The notes under the pieces: model-generated
What the model was told of the DNA's origin: nothing
What the model saw: the letters and a program-made list of their open reading frames with translations, nothing else
Databases searched by the model: none
Shown here: positions 24,042-33,241 of the stretch, in pieces
Position numbering within the stretch: position 1 is the first letter of the stretch
Layout: the number at the start of each line of letters is the position of its first letter
Program-made: the position numbers and the translations under genes
Origin: Streptomyces sp. XM4193
Lineage (GTDB): Bacteria; Actinomycetota; Actinomycetes; Streptomycetales; Streptomycetaceae
Direction of reading: 5' to 3'
Assembly: GCF_023072595.1 (NCBI RefSeq)
Contig: NZ_JALLGK010000007.1
Coordinates: 1-64,000 of the forward strand
Length of the DNA: 64,000 nucleotides

Positions 24042-25472
24042 GTGACTGACAAGCCGCGTATCCCGAACGTCCTGGCCAACCGCTACGCCTCCGCCGATCT
24101 GGCCCAGTTGTGGTCTCCCGAGCACAAGGTGCGCCTGGAGCGCCGACTGTGGGTCGCGGTGCTGCGGGCCCAGCAGGACCTGGGTGTGGAGGTGCCCGAG
24201 TCGGCCATCGCGGACTACGAGCGGGTGCTGGACAGTGTGGATCTCGCCTCGATCGCCGAGCGCGAGCGGGTCACCCGGCACGATGTGAAGGCCCGGATCG
24301 AGGAGTTCAACGCGCTCGCGGGCCACGAGCAGGTCCACAAGGGAATGACCTCGCGGGATCTGACCGAGAACGTCGAGCAGTTGCAGATCCGGCTCTCGCT
24401 GGAGCTGGTGCGCGACCGCACGGTCGCGCTGCTGGCACGCCTGGGGTCGCTGGCCGGTGAGCACGCGGCGCTGGTGATGGCGGGCCGTTCGCACAATGTC
24501 GCGGCGCAGGCGACGACTCTCGGCAAGCGTTTCGCCTCCGCCTCGGACGAGCTGCTGGTGGCGTACGAGCGGGTGGAGGAGCTGCTGGCGCGCTATCCGC
24601 TGCGCGGCATCAAGGGCCCGGTGGGCACCGCGCAGGACATGCTGGATCTGCTGGGCGGCGACGAGGAGCGGCTGGCCGAGCTGGAGCAGCGGGTCGCCGC
24701 GCATCTGGGCTTCGGCCGGTCCTTCACCTCGGTGGGTCAGGTCTACCCGCGGTCGCTGGACTACGACGTGGTGACCTCGCTGGTGCAGCTTGCCGCCGCG
24801 CCCTCCTCGCTGGCCCGGACGATCCGGCTGATGGCCGGGCAGGAGCTGGTGACGGAAGGCTTCAAGGAGGGCCAGGTCGGCTCGTCGGCGATGCCGCACA
24901 AGATGAACACCCGTTCCTGCGAGCGGGTCAACGGCTTCGCGGTGATCCTGCGCGGCTACGCCTCGATGGTCGGCGAGCTCGCCGGCGACCAGTGGAACGA
25001 GGGCGATGTGTCGTGTTCGGTGGTGCGCCGGGTGGCGCTGCCGGACGCGTTCTTCGCACTGGACGGCCTGCTGGAGACGTTCCTGACGGTGCTGGAGGAG
25101 TTCGGCGCCTTCCCCGCGGTGGTGGAGCGGGAGCTCGACCGCTATCTGCCGTTCCTGGCGACCACCAAGGTGCTGATGGCCGCGGTGCGGGCAGGGGTGG
25201 GCCGGGAGACGGCGCACGAGGTGATCAAGGAGCACGCGGTGGCCTCCGCGCTGGCGCTGCGCGCGGGTGCGGAGCGCAACGAGCTGCTGGACCGGCTCGC
25301 CGACGACGAGCGGATCCCGCTGGACCGCGCGCAGTTGACGGAGCTGCTCGCGGACCGGCTGGCGTTCACCGGCGCCGCGGCCGGCCAGGTGGTGCAGGTT
25401 CTGACCCGGATCGAGGAGATCACCGCGCGGCACCCGCGTGCCGCGGCGTACCGCCCGGGGGCGATTCTCTGA
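24042..25472 (+). CDS. purB: Adenylosuccinate lyase
   Basis: 476 residues from the GTG at 24042. Cleaves SAICAR and adenylosuccinate in purine synthesis. Seen: the fumarase/aspartase superfamily signature GSSAMPHKMN at about 281-290, TSRDLTENVEQLQ, AGRSHNVAAQATTLGKRF with the catalytic His region, and GIKGPVGTAQDML. Full length and typical of the actinobacterial type. An essential housekeeping gene located only 24 kb from the apparent replicon end. Confidence 0.95.
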   Translation: MTDKPRIPNVLANRYASADLAQLWSPEHKVRLERRLWVAVLRAQQDLGVEVPESAIADYERVLDSVDLASIAERERVTRHDVKARIEEFNALAGHEQVHKGMTSRDLTENVEQLQIRLSLELVRDRTVALLARLGSLAGEHAALVMAGRSHNVAAQATTLGKRFASASDELLVAYERVEELLARYPLRGIKGPVGTAQDMLDLLGGDEERLAELEQRVAAHLGFGRSFTSVGQVYPRSLDYDVVTSLVQLAAAPSSLARTIRLMAGQELVTEGFKEGQVGSSAMPHKMNTRSCERVNGFAVILRGYASMVGELAGDQWNEGDVSCSVVRRVALPDAFFALDGLLETFLTVLEEFGAFPAVVERELDRYLPFLATTKVLMAAVRAGVGRETAHEVIKEHAVASALALRAGAERNELLDRLADDERIPLDRAQLTELLADRLAFTGAAAGQVVQVLTRIEEITARHPRAAAYRPGAIL

Positions 25473-25531
25473 GCCCGCGCGGGGCCGGAGGGGAGCGGAC
25501 CGCCGGCGGCGCGGCGCGGGCGGACAGTGCG

Positions 25532-26068
25532 GTGCAGGCCGGCGGCGAGGTCCCGGACGTGCTCGGCGAGGGGTTGCGGGTGCTGTTCTGCGGCATCAAT
25601 CCGGGGCTGCTGTCGGCGGCGACCGGCCACCACTTCGCCCGTCCCGGCAATCGCTTCTGGCCGGTGCTGCACCGCGCCGGCTTCACCGATCGGCAACTGG
25701 AGCCCGCACAGCAGTGGGAGTTGCCCTCGTACGGCGTCGGCATCACCAATGTGGTCGCCAGGCCCAGTGCCAAGGCCTCGGAGCTCTCTGCGGACGAGCT
25801 GCGAGCGGGCGGCGAGCGGCTGGTGGCGACCGTCGGGCGGTGCGCGCCGCGATGGCTCGCGGTCGCGGGCATCGGCGCGTACCGGACTGCCTTCGGGGAG
25901 CGCGGGGCGCGGGTGGGGCCGCAGGAGCGGACGATCGGCGCCACCGGCGTGTGGGTGTTGCCCAACCCCAGTGGCCTGAACGCCAGTTGGACCATCGAGG
26001 CTCTGGTGGCGGCGTACGGGCGGCTGGCGGCCGTCGCGCTGGGCGACCGCTCGGACGACAGCGGGTGA
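25532..26068 (+). CDS. mug: Mismatch-specific uracil/thymine DNA glycosylase (Mug type)
   Basis: 178 residues from the GTG at 25532; the start is uncertain because there is no clear ribosome site, and a CTG overlapping the purB end is possible. Excises U or T from G mismatches. Seen: active motif GINPGLLSAATGHHF with the catalytic Asn, then ARPGNRFWPVLHRAGF, YGVGITNVV and the DNA-wedge motif NPSGLNASW, all typical of Mug. Directly follows purB on the same strand. Confidence 0.88.
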   Translation: MQAGGEVPDVLGEGLRVLFCGINPGLLSAATGHHFARPGNRFWPVLHRAGFTDRQLEPAQQWELPSYGVGITNVVARPSAKASELSADELRAGGERLVATVGRCAPRWLAVAGIGAYRTAFGERGARVGPQERTIGATGVWVLPNPSGLNASWTIEALVAAYGRLAAVALGDRSDDSG

Positions 26069-26146
26069 CACTTCTTCCGGCTCTCGCTCCCTCCGCCCGT
26101 AGCGGATACGATCCCGCAACACGTGTGCAGGTCAGGAGGCGGAAAG

Positions 26147-27292
26147 TTGGGGAGGCTCACCGGCGGGGATCCCTCGCTGTTGCGGCGCATCAACGCCACG
26201 GTCGTCCTGCGGGCGCTGCGGTCGGCCACCGACGCGTTGACGCTGACGGAGCTGGTGCGCGGCACCGGGCTCTCGCGTCCCACGGTCGAGGGCATCATGG
26301 AGGGTCTGCAGGTGGCGGGCCTGGCCGCGGAGTGTGCCGACGCGCCCGGTGAGCTGCGTCGGCAGGGTCGTCCGGCCCGCAGGTACCGCTTCCGCGCGGA
26401 GGCGGGGCATCTGTTGGGCATCGAGATCGGCCCGCACCGGGTCTCGGCGGTGCTCTCCGACCTCGCCGGGGCGCGGCTGGACCGTGCGGAGCGGCCGGTC
26501 TCCGAACAGGCGGACGCCGAGGAGCGGTTGGAGCTTGCCGCGGCCAACGCGCTGGAGCTGGTGAGCAGTTGCGCCGTGGCCCGCTCGACGCTGCGGGCGG
26601 TGGGCGTGGGCACCCCCGGGATCGTGCGGGCGGACGGCAGCATGCGGCTCAGCACCGCGCTGCCGGGGTGGACGGGGCTTCCGCTCGGCGAGCGGCTGAG
26701 GCGGACGTTCCGCTGCCCGGTTCTGGTGGAGAACGACGCCAACGCCGCGGTGGTGGCCGAGCGTTGGCAGGGGGTGGCGGCCGGTTGCACCGATGTGGTG
26801 ATGGTGATGGCCGGGCTGAGTCCGGGCGCGGGCTCGCTCATCGGCGGGCGGCTGCACCGCGGCTTCGGCGGCGCGGCGGGTGAGATCGGGGCGCTGCATC
26901 TGCTCGGCCGCGAGGCGTTCCCCGAGCGGCTGCTGTCGACGACGGGCGAGCCGCTGCATCCGCTGGACGAGGCAGCGGTGGCCGAGGTGTTCGCGCTGGC
27001 GCGCTCGGGGGACGAACGGGCCGAGCAGGCGGTGGAACGATTCATCCACCGCCTGGTGCACGATGTGGCGGCGCTGGTACTGGCGCTGGACCCGGAGCTG
27101 GTCGTCGTGGGCGGGTGGGCGGCGGGGCTGGACGGCCTGCTGGATCCGCTGCGGACCGAGCTGGAGCGCTACTGTCTGCGTCCGCCGCGGGTGGCGCTGT
27201 CGGAGCTGGGCGAGGACGCGGTGGCTGTGGGGGCGCTCAGGCTGGCGCTCGATCTCGTGGAGGAGCAGCTGTTCGTGGTGGAGTCCACCTAG
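26147..27292 (+). CDS. ROK-family transcriptional regulator
   Basis: 381 residues from a TTG at 26147, chosen because AGGAGG ends 7 bases upstream. Seen: an N-terminal winged helix (LTLTELVRGTGLSRPTVEGIMEGLQVAGL), then an actin-like ATPase fold (GIEIGPHRVSAVLSDLAG, VGVGTPGIV, VENDANAAVVAERW, GFGGAAGEIGALHL). The CxCGxxGC zinc motif of many ROK proteins is absent, replaced by a Leu/Pro-rich stretch after GALHLLGREAF. ROK regulators usually sense sugars or sugar phosphates. It is followed by a bidirectional terminator and a convergent GntR gene. Confidence 0.87.
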   Translation: MGRLTGGDPSLLRRINATVVLRALRSATDALTLTELVRGTGLSRPTVEGIMEGLQVAGLAAECADAPGELRRQGRPARRYRFRAEAGHLLGIEIGPHRVSAVLSDLAGARLDRAERPVSEQADAEERLELAAANALELVSSCAVARSTLRAVGVGTPGIVRADGSMRLSTALPGWTGLPLGERLRRTFRCPVLVENDANAAVVAERWQGVAAGCTDVVMVMAGLSPGAGSLIGGRLHRGFGGAAGEIGALHLLGREAFPERLLSTTGEPLHPLDEAAVAEVFALARSGDERAEQAVERFIHRLVHDVAALVLALDPELVVVGGWAAGLDGLLDPLRTELERYCLRPPRVALSELGEDAVAVGALRLALDLVEEQLFVVEST

Positions 27293-27318
27293 GGCCTGGA
27301 GTCCGCGAGGAGTACGAC

Positions 27319-27354
27319 TTCGGCCGCCCACCGCGTGTGCGGTGGGCGGCCGAA
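27319..27354. terminator. Bidirectional terminator between ROK and GntR genes
   Basis: A perfect 16-bp stem (TTCGGCCGCCCACCGC and its complement) with a GTGT loop between two convergent genes, 26 and 32 bases from their stops. Confidence 0.88.
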
Positions 27355-27386
27355 GGCAGGTCGCTCGGGCGGCCGGTGACGAGCGG

Positions 27387-28103
27387 TCAGCCGGCGAGCA
27401 GCCGCATCGCGCCGGAGTCGCCGAAGGTCAGACGGCAGGTGTCGGCCCGGTAGGTGGCGACGGCGACCGCCGCGGTGCCCTGCTCCGTGAGGTAGCGGGT
27501 GGTGACGACCAGGACGGGTGCGCCCGGCAGCCGGTCGAGCAGCCGTGCGTCCTCGGCCTTGGCGGAGCCCAGCTCCACGGTGCGCTCCTGGCCCTTGAGG
27601 TCGCGGCGGTGCAGGGTGGCGAGGATCGCCTCCGCCTCCTGCCCCGCGGGCAGGTCGCGGGTGGGCACGTAGACCAGCTCGGTGGCGACGGACTGGCTGT
27701 GTGCGGCGCGGGTGCGGCGTACGGCGTGGACGGGCTCTGCGGTCGCGAGGCCGAGCAGCTGCGCGATCTGGGCGGGCGCGGCGGGGCAGGACGCGCTCTC
27801 CGTCTGCCAGGCGTCCCCCGGCTCTCCGGGCCAGCGGTCCGGGGCGGGCGAGACGTCGACGCCCACGCGCGGCGGCGAGACGGTGGTGCCCACGCCTCTG
27901 CGGCGCTGCAGTCTGCCTTCGAGCTCCAACTGCTCCAGCGCCTGGCGCAGGGTCGCGCGGGCGACGCCGTAACGCGCGGCGAGATCACGCTCGTTGGGCA
28001 GGATCTGGCCGACCGCGAACTCGGTGTCCAGCGCCTCGCTCAGCGCTGTCTTCAGATGCCAGTACTTGGGCTCGGGAAGTGCCTCCAGCTGTGTGGTCGC
28101 CAC
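27387..28103 (-). CDS. GntR-family (HutC-type) regulator
   Basis: 238 residues from the GTG at 28103, with GGAGG five bases upstream. Seen: an N-terminal winged helix (ILPNERDLAARYGVARATLRQALEQLELEGRLQRRRGVGTTV) and a C-terminal UTRA-like ligand domain (AVRRTRAAHSQSVATELVYVP, LVVTTRYLTEQGTAAVAVATYRADTCRLTF). HutC members, including DasR, commonly sense amino sugars or organic acids. A TTGGTC-AA-GACCAA palindrome lies 95 bases upstream, between this gene and the divergent reductase, and could be its own operator or a DasR site. Confidence 0.88.
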   Translation of the reverse strand: MATTQLEALPEPKYWHLKTALSEALDTEFAVGQILPNERDLAARYGVARATLRQALEQLELEGRLQRRRGVGTTVSPPRVGVDVSPAPDRWPGEPGDAWQTESASCPAAPAQIAQLLGLATAEPVHAVRRTRAAHSQSVATELVYVPTRDLPAGQEAEAILATLHRRDLKGQERTVELGSAKAEDARLLDRLPGAPVLVVTTRYLTEQGTAAVAVATYRADTCRLTFGDSGAMRLLAG

Positions 28104-28197
28104 CTGTGCCTCCGCTGTCGCTGTCGCCGCCGCGATATGTGAGCTTGTTTCTTAAAGGTTGTTGCGTATGCCTAGGACGATAGGTCGGGCTGTCAAC

Positions 28198-28211
28198 TTG
28201 GTCAAGACCAA
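28198..28211. promoter_or_regulatory. dre-like palindrome between gntR and SDR genes
   Basis: TTGGTCAAGACCAA: 6-bp arms around AA. It resembles the DasR site core TGGTCTAGACCA with two central changes. Lies 95 bases before the GntR start and 94 before the SDR start. Either the adjacent GntR protein or DasR may bind. Confidence 0.55.
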
Positions 28212-28304
28212 TTCCCTTCCTCCCAACGGCCGATGGGGCGCCGCGGTGTAGCGTCGCTGCGTCGACGGGGCCGGCGCGGCCCCGCTTGCTGAGGAGGTTC
28301 AGGG

Positions 28305-29054
28305 ATGACGCGGCAGGTCACGGTGGTCACCGGTGGCAGCAGGGGAATCGGCGCGGCGATCGCCGTCCGGCTCGGTCACGAAGGTCACGATCTGGTCATC
28401 GGGTACGAGCGCGATGAATCCGCCGCCGAGAGCACGGTCGCGCGGGTACGGGAACTCGGCCGTCGCGCGTACGCCTTCCGGGTCGACACGGGGTCCGAGG
28501 AGGAGGTCGAGTCGTTCTTCGACCGGGCCGTGGAGGCGCTCGGCGCGCCCACCGGGTTCGTCAACAACGCGGGGATCACCGGGCCGTTGGGCGCTTTCAC
28601 CACGACGCCCGCGTCCACCATGCGGCGTGTGGTGGAGGTCAATGTGCTCGGTGCCCTCTACTGCGCCCGGCGGGCGGCGCGGGAGATGTCGCGCGAGTGC
28701 GGCGGGCAGGGCGGCGCGATGGTCAACATCTCCTCGGCGGCGGCCACGGTCGGCAGTCCCGACGAGTACGTCCACTACGCCGCGAGCAAGGCGGCGGTCG
28801 ACGCACTGACGGTGGGTCTGGCCAAGGAGCTCGCGCCGCAGGGAGTGCGGGTCAACTCGGTGCAGCCGGGCATGATCCTCACCGACATCCACGCCGCGAT
28901 GGGGGACGCGCAGCGACCTTGGCGCAAGAGCGACCGGGTGCCGATGGGGCGGCCCGGTGAGGCCCAGGAGGTCGCGGGGGCGGTTGCGTGGCTGCTCTCG
29001 CCGGACGCCTCGTACACCAGTGGCGCGGTGCTGCGAGTGGCCGGAGGTCTGTGA
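28305..29054 (+). CDS. Short-chain dehydrogenase/reductase (FabG-like)
   Basis: 249 residues, strong GAGGAGG upstream. Seen: Rossmann motif TGGSRGIGAAIA, NNAG (VNNAGITGP), catalytic Ser in NISSAAATVG and YxxxK in YAASK, then the PGMILTDIH lid. NAD(P)-dependent oxidation or reduction of an unknown alcohol or ketone; sugar or fatty substrates are both possible. Divergent from GntR and convergent with the ECF41 gene, whose end lies 18 bases away. Confidence 0.9.
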   Translation: MTRQVTVVTGGSRGIGAAIAVRLGHEGHDLVIGYERDESAAESTVARVRELGRRAYAFRVDTGSEEEVESFFDRAVEALGAPTGFVNNAGITGPLGAFTTTPASTMRRVVEVNVLGALYCARRAAREMSRECGGQGGAMVNISSAAATVGSPDEYVHYAASKAAVDALTVGLAKELAPQGVRVNSVQPGMILTDIHAAMGDAQRPWRKSDRVPMGRPGEAQEVAGAVAWLLSPDASYTSGAVLRVAGGL

Positions 29055-29072
29055 GCGCGGCTCGGCGCCGGC

Positions 29073-29987
29073 TCAACTCCACCGCTGCAGCTGGACGTTG
29101 ATGGGGCCGACCTTCTCGGGGTTCGTCCACAGGTAGAGGCGCTGGATCAGACCGTCGGCGACCTCGATCTGCGCGGCCTGCCGCACCCGGCCATCCACCA
29201 GGAAGACGACCGCGGTGGCGCAGTTGAACTCGACGAGGCGCACCTCGCCGTTGCCGACAGCCTGCTGCGCCACGGCGGCGATGAACCGGCCGACCTTGTC
29301 CGCGGTCTCGATGATGCGGCGCGGGGCCTTGGCGTTGCCACCGCCGTCGCCGACCAGGCTCACGTCGGGGGCGAGCAGGGCGAGCAGCGCCTGCAGGTCC
29401 CCGCCGGCGGCCGCGCTCAGGAAGCGCTCGGTGAGGTCGCGGCGCTCCTGCGGATCGACGGTGTAGCGCGGGGTGCCGGATTCGACGTGTCGACGAGCCC
29501 GGGCGCCCAGCTGCCGGACTGCCGGCTCGCCGCGCTCCAGGATGCGGGCGATCTCGGCGTAGGGGTAGCCGAACGCCTCGCGGAGCACGAACACCGCGCG
29601 CTCCAGCGGGGAGAGCGACTCCAGCACGACCAGCATCGCCATCGACACGGACTCGGCGGACAGCAGGCGCTCGGCGGAGTCCTGGACGGTCGGCCCGGAA
29701 TCGGTCACCAGCGGCTCGGGCAGCCAGGGGCCGACGTAGCTCTCTCTGCGGGTCTGTGCCTGGCGGAGCCGGTCCAGCGCGAGCCGGGTGGTGATCCGCA
29801 CCAAGTACGCGCGCGGCTCGGCAACGTCCCCGCGGTCGGCGGAGGCCCACCGCAGCCACGCGTCCTGGACGGTGTCCTCGGCGTCCACGATCCGGCCGAG
29901 CATCCGGTAGGCGACCGCGGTGAGCACCGCGCGATGCTCCTCGAACTCGCGGGTCAGCCCGTCGGTGGAGTGCAGGTCGGTCGCCAT
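29073..29987 (-). CDS. ECF41-group (SigJ-like) sigma factor with SnoaL-like domain
   Basis: 304 residues. Seen: sigma region 2 (EEHRAVLTAVAYRMLGRIVDAEDTVQDAWLRW), the ECF41 hallmark YVGPWLPEP after region 2, region 4 (SLSPLERAVFVLREAFGYPYAEIARIL), then a C-terminal SnoaL-like domain of about 110 residues (DVSLVGDGGGNAKAPRRIIETADKV ... LWTNPEKVG), which controls activity in this group. No anti-sigma gene is expected. ECF41 genes often sit by a DoxX/carboxymuconolactone/oxidoreductase gene; here the convergent SDR could be the target. Confidence 0.92.
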   Translation of the reverse strand: MATDLHSTDGLTREFEEHRAVLTAVAYRMLGRIVDAEDTVQDAWLRWASADRGDVAEPRAYLVRITTRLALDRLRQAQTRRESYVGPWLPEPLVTDSGPTVQDSAERLLSAESVSMAMLVVLESLSPLERAVFVLREAFGYPYAEIARILERGEPAVRQLGARARRHVESGTPRYTVDPQERRDLTERFLSAAAGGDLQALLALLAPDVSLVGDGGGNAKAPRRIIETADKVGRFIAAVAQQAVGNGEVRLVEFNCATAVVFLVDGRVRQAAQIEVADGLIQRLYLWTNPEKVGPINVQLQRWS

Positions 29988-30177
29988 CGGGCCATCTCAC
30001 CGCAAGGGCGGACGGCCTGTCCACCGCGTCCGCCCCGAACGTCCGCAGAACACTGCCGGGGCGTGCCGCCAGGTGACCGCCGTGCGCGCGCAGCGGGCGG
30101 GCGGGGTGCACGGGCACGGGACGGGCGACGGCTGCGAGACGGTCGCGGCTGCGGCGGTCGCGGCGGTCGCGGGCCTG

Positions 30178-31815
30178 TCAGGCGGGCGGCGGGCGCAGAC
30201 CCAGCAGCCGGACCGCCTCCGCCCGCATCTCCACCTTGCGCACCTTGCCGGTGACGGTCATCGGGAAGTCCTCGACCAGGTGCACGTACCTGGGGATCTT
30301 GTGCCGGGCGAGGCTTCCGTCGCAGAAGGCGCGCACCGCCTCACTGTTCAGTGGCGGTGCGCCCTCGCGCATCCGCAGCCAGGCCATCAGCTCCTCGCCG
30401 TACTTCTCGTCCGGCACTCCGACGACCTGGGCGTCGACGACGTCGGGGTGGGTGATCAGGAACTCCTCGATCTCACGGGGGTAGAGGTTCTCGCCGCCCC
30501 TGATCACCATGTCCTTGATGCGGCCGGTGATGCTCGCGTACCCGTCGTCGTCCATCACCGCCAGGTCGCCGGTGTGCATCCAGCCGTCCGCGTCGACGGC
30601 CTCCGCGGTCATCCCGGGCTGGTCCCAGTAGCCGAGCATCACCGAGTAGCCGCGGGTGCAGAACTCGCCGGGCACTCCTCGCGGCACCACCGCGCCGGTC
30701 TCCGGGTCGACGATCCGGACCTCGATGTGCGGGCCGGGCCGGCCGACGGTGGCCACCCGGCGTTCCAGGCTGTCGTCGGTGCGGGTCTGCATGGAGACGG
30801 GCGAGGTCTCGGTCATGCCGTAGCAGATGGAGATCTCCTCGACTCCCATGCGGGAGATGACCTGTCGCATGGTCTCCACTGGGCAGGTGGAGCCCGCCAT
30901 GATGCCTGTCCGCAGGCTGCTCAGATCGTGGTCGTCGAAGTCGGGCGCGGCGAGCATGGCGATGAACATCGTCGGTACGCCGTAAAGAGAGGTGCAGCGC
31001 TCGGCGGCGACCGCGGCGAGGGTCGCCGCCGGGTCGAAGGCGGGGGCCGGGATCACCAGCGCCGCACCGTGGGAGGTGGCGGCCAGGTTTCCCATGACCA
31101 TGCCGAAGCAGTGGTAGAAGGGCACCGGGACGGCGATCCGGTCGCGTTCGGTGTAGTGCAGCAACTCCCCCACGAAGAAACCGTTGTTGAGGATGTTGCG
31201 GTGGGAGAGGGTGGCGCCCTTGGGGAACCCCGTGGTGCCGGAGGTGTACTGGATGTTGACGGGGTCGTCCGGGTGCAGCTGCCGGCCGATGTCGGCCAGT
31301 ACGGCGGGGTCGGTGGAGCGGCCGGACTCCAGCAGCGTCTCCCAGGACTCCTCACCGATGAGGACGACGTCGAGCAGGTCGGGGCACTTGGGCGCCGCCT
31401 GCGCGAGCATCGCCGCGTAGTCGGAGGTCTTGAAGGCGGGCGTCGCGATCACGGTGCGCGTCCCGGACTGCCGCAGCACATGGACGAGTTCGTGGGTGCG
31501 GTAGGCGGGGTTGACGGTGACCAGTACGGCGCCGAGGCGGGCGCAGGCGTACTGGGCGAAGACCCACTCGGCGCAGTTGGGCGCCCAGACCGCCACCCGG
31601 TCGCCGGGGCGCACGCCGTCCGCCCACAGGCCGAGCGCCACGGCGTCGACCTCCGTGAGGAACTCGCGGTAGGTCCAGCGGCGGCCGGTGGCGCGCTCGA
31701 CGAGCGCGTCGCGTGTTCCGTGCGCGCCTACGGTCGCCAGGAGGTCCGCGCCGATGGTGTGTTCCCGCAGCGGGGTCGTGGTGGGGCCGGCTTCCTGGCT
31801 CGGGCGTGTGCTCAC
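30178..31815 (-). CDS. Acyl-CoA synthetase (fatty-acyl-CoA ligase family)
   Basis: 545 residues from the GTG at 31815, with GGGAGA upstream. Activates a carboxylic acid to its CoA thioester via an acyl-adenylate. Seen: YTSGTTGFPKGATLSH (P-loop), YGMTETSPVS, YWDQPGMTAEAVDADGWMHTGDLA, the hinge ITGRIKDMVIRGGENLYPREIEEFL and the catalytic Lys near the end (TVTGKVRK). Very similar in layout to FadD-type ligases for fatty or aromatic acids. The open frame runs beyond the true start. No operon partner is obvious; a DUF5954 gene lies 122 bases upstream on the same strand. Confidence 0.9.
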   Translation of the reverse strand: MSTRPSQEAGPTTTPLREHTIGADLLATVGAHGTRDALVERATGRRWTYREFLTEVDAVALGLWADGVRPGDRVAVWAPNCAEWVFAQYACARLGAVLVTVNPAYRTHELVHVLRQSGTRTVIATPAFKTSDYAAMLAQAAPKCPDLLDVVLIGEESWETLLESGRSTDPAVLADIGRQLHPDDPVNIQYTSGTTGFPKGATLSHRNILNNGFFVGELLHYTERDRIAVPVPFYHCFGMVMGNLAATSHGAALVIPAPAFDPAATLAAVAAERCTSLYGVPTMFIAMLAAPDFDDHDLSSLRTGIMAGSTCPVETMRQVISRMGVEEISICYGMTETSPVSMQTRTDDSLERRVATVGRPGPHIEVRIVDPETGAVVPRGVPGEFCTRGYSVMLGYWDQPGMTAEAVDADGWMHTGDLAVMDDDGYASITGRIKDMVIRGGENLYPREIEEFLITHPDVVDAQVVGVPDEKYGEELMAWLRMREGAPPLNSEAVRAFCDGSLARHKIPRYVHLVEDFPMTVTGKVRKVEMRAEAVRLLGLRPPPA

Positions 31816-31937
31816 GCTGTCTCCCTGCCTCGCACGTACGCGGCCCGCCCCGCACCCGCGGGGCCGGCACTCGGGGTGAGTACGGCAGAGGCTAACCAGC
31901 CGGAGCGCCGGGAGACAGCCCTTTGTCCCCCCGAGGG

Positions 31938-32951
31938 TCACTCCCCGGTCAGGAGGGCTCCGGACTCGTCGGGCCCGGGGTGCATCTTCATCGGCTCCTG
32001 CATCTCGTGGTCGCTGGGGCGCGGCGGTTCGGGACCGTCGGGCCCGCAGCGCACCATGCGCTCGATGCGGCACAGCCGCAGCAGTCTGCCCTCGACCGTC
32101 AGCTCGTTGGCGGTTCCGGCCTCGCGGAAGCTCTGCGCCGCTCGCCCGTAGCGGGCCGCGCGCTGCTCGTCGAAACCGTGGATGAGGGGCCAGGTGCGCG
32201 CCATCATCCCGTACAGCAGCCGTCTGGCGTCGTGGGGCGTGGGCATCAGCGGGCCGTGCGGACTCCAGCCGCTCTCCTCGCGTTCGATCACCCCGAAGCC
32301 GACGGGGAGCTGCGCGATGTCGGGGTGGGTCGTGACCGCCTGCTCGGAGTGGCGGCGCACCTCGGCGGGGAAGCGCGAACCGGTGTAGGCGAAGACGCGC
32401 AGCCCCAGGCGGGTGGCGTGTGCGTGCGACGCGCTGTCTGCGGCGTCGGGACGCAGTGTGAAGCCGGGGTCGGCGGAGAGGGTGTCGCGCCGATCCTCCC
32501 AGGAGGGATCGTCCGGTTCGCGGTCGGTGGGCCGTGGCGGCTCCAGCCCGTCGGGGCCGAAGCGGGCCCACTCGTCGGCCCGCACCACGCGGTAGCGGCA
32601 GCCCAGCACTTCGAGCTCGTTGACGGGCTGGTGCTCCAGTACGGCCACGGCGGCCAGGAGTTCGCGGCGCACGGCGGGGTCGCGGGCGTCGTCCCGGGCG
32701 CGGAACCAGAGCAGGGAGTTGAGCGCGTCCCTGGACTGTTGCGGTGTCCCGTCCATCACCGGGGTCTCCAGCCGCCAGTGCGGGCCGGCTGCCGGGTCGA
32801 GCACGGCGAGGCCGAAGACCGGTCCGCGCACCGCGAGTCGGGGGTGGGTGGGGGGTTCTGTCTCGACGACGAGCTCGGCCCGGACGCCGCCGCGGGTCGG
32901 ATTCGTCCGCACGGGGCCCGACTGTCGCCTCCAGTCATCAACCATGTTCAT
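31938..32951 (-). CDS. DUF5954-type protein with an internal repeat
   Basis: 337 residues from the ATG at 32951 (a second Met is two codons later). I recognise it as the Streptomyces-specific DUF5954 type by its repeated xRVVRxxxxxRxGPDGxEPPRPTDxE phrase, which occurs twice: around residues 113-147 (GPDGLEPPRPTDREPDD) and 285-318 (GPDGPEPPRPSDHEMQE). Soluble, no signal peptide, no catalytic motif seen. Function unknown. Confidence 0.7.
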   Translation of the reverse strand: MNMVDDWRRQSGPVRTNPTRGGVRAELVVETEPPTHPRLAVRGPVFGLAVLDPAAGPHWRLETPVMDGTPQQSRDALNSLLWFRARDDARDPAVRRELLAAVAVLEHQPVNELEVLGCRYRVVRADEWARFGPDGLEPPRPTDREPDDPSWEDRRDTLSADPGFTLRPDAADSASHAHATRLGLRVFAYTGSRFPAEVRRHSEQAVTTHPDIAQLPVGFGVIEREESGWSPHGPLMPTPHDARRLLYGMMARTWPLIHGFDEQRAARYGRAAQSFREAGTANELTVEGRLLRLCRIERMVRCGPDGPEPPRPSDHEMQEPMKMHPGPDESGALLTGE

Positions 32952-33241
32952 ATTGTGACGCGCCTGTGGGGTTGTGGAGGTGCTGATGCACGAAGTCGTC
33001 GGCCCGCGCGGCTGCTTGGCCCGGTCCGCCACACGGCGCCGCGGGAGCGCGCCGCCGACGGGTGTCGTCCTCCCTCGGACGCGGCGGCCGGGGCTCGCGT
33101 CGCCCGAGGCCGCGCACGGAGATTCCCGGGGCCGGGCGCCGGGCGCCCGCGCCGAGCGGTGTGCTCGACGCGGGCGCTGGGGTGGGACGCTGATGGCGGT
33201 GCGGCGGACGTCGGCCGATGACCGACGGGACGCGCGAGCCG

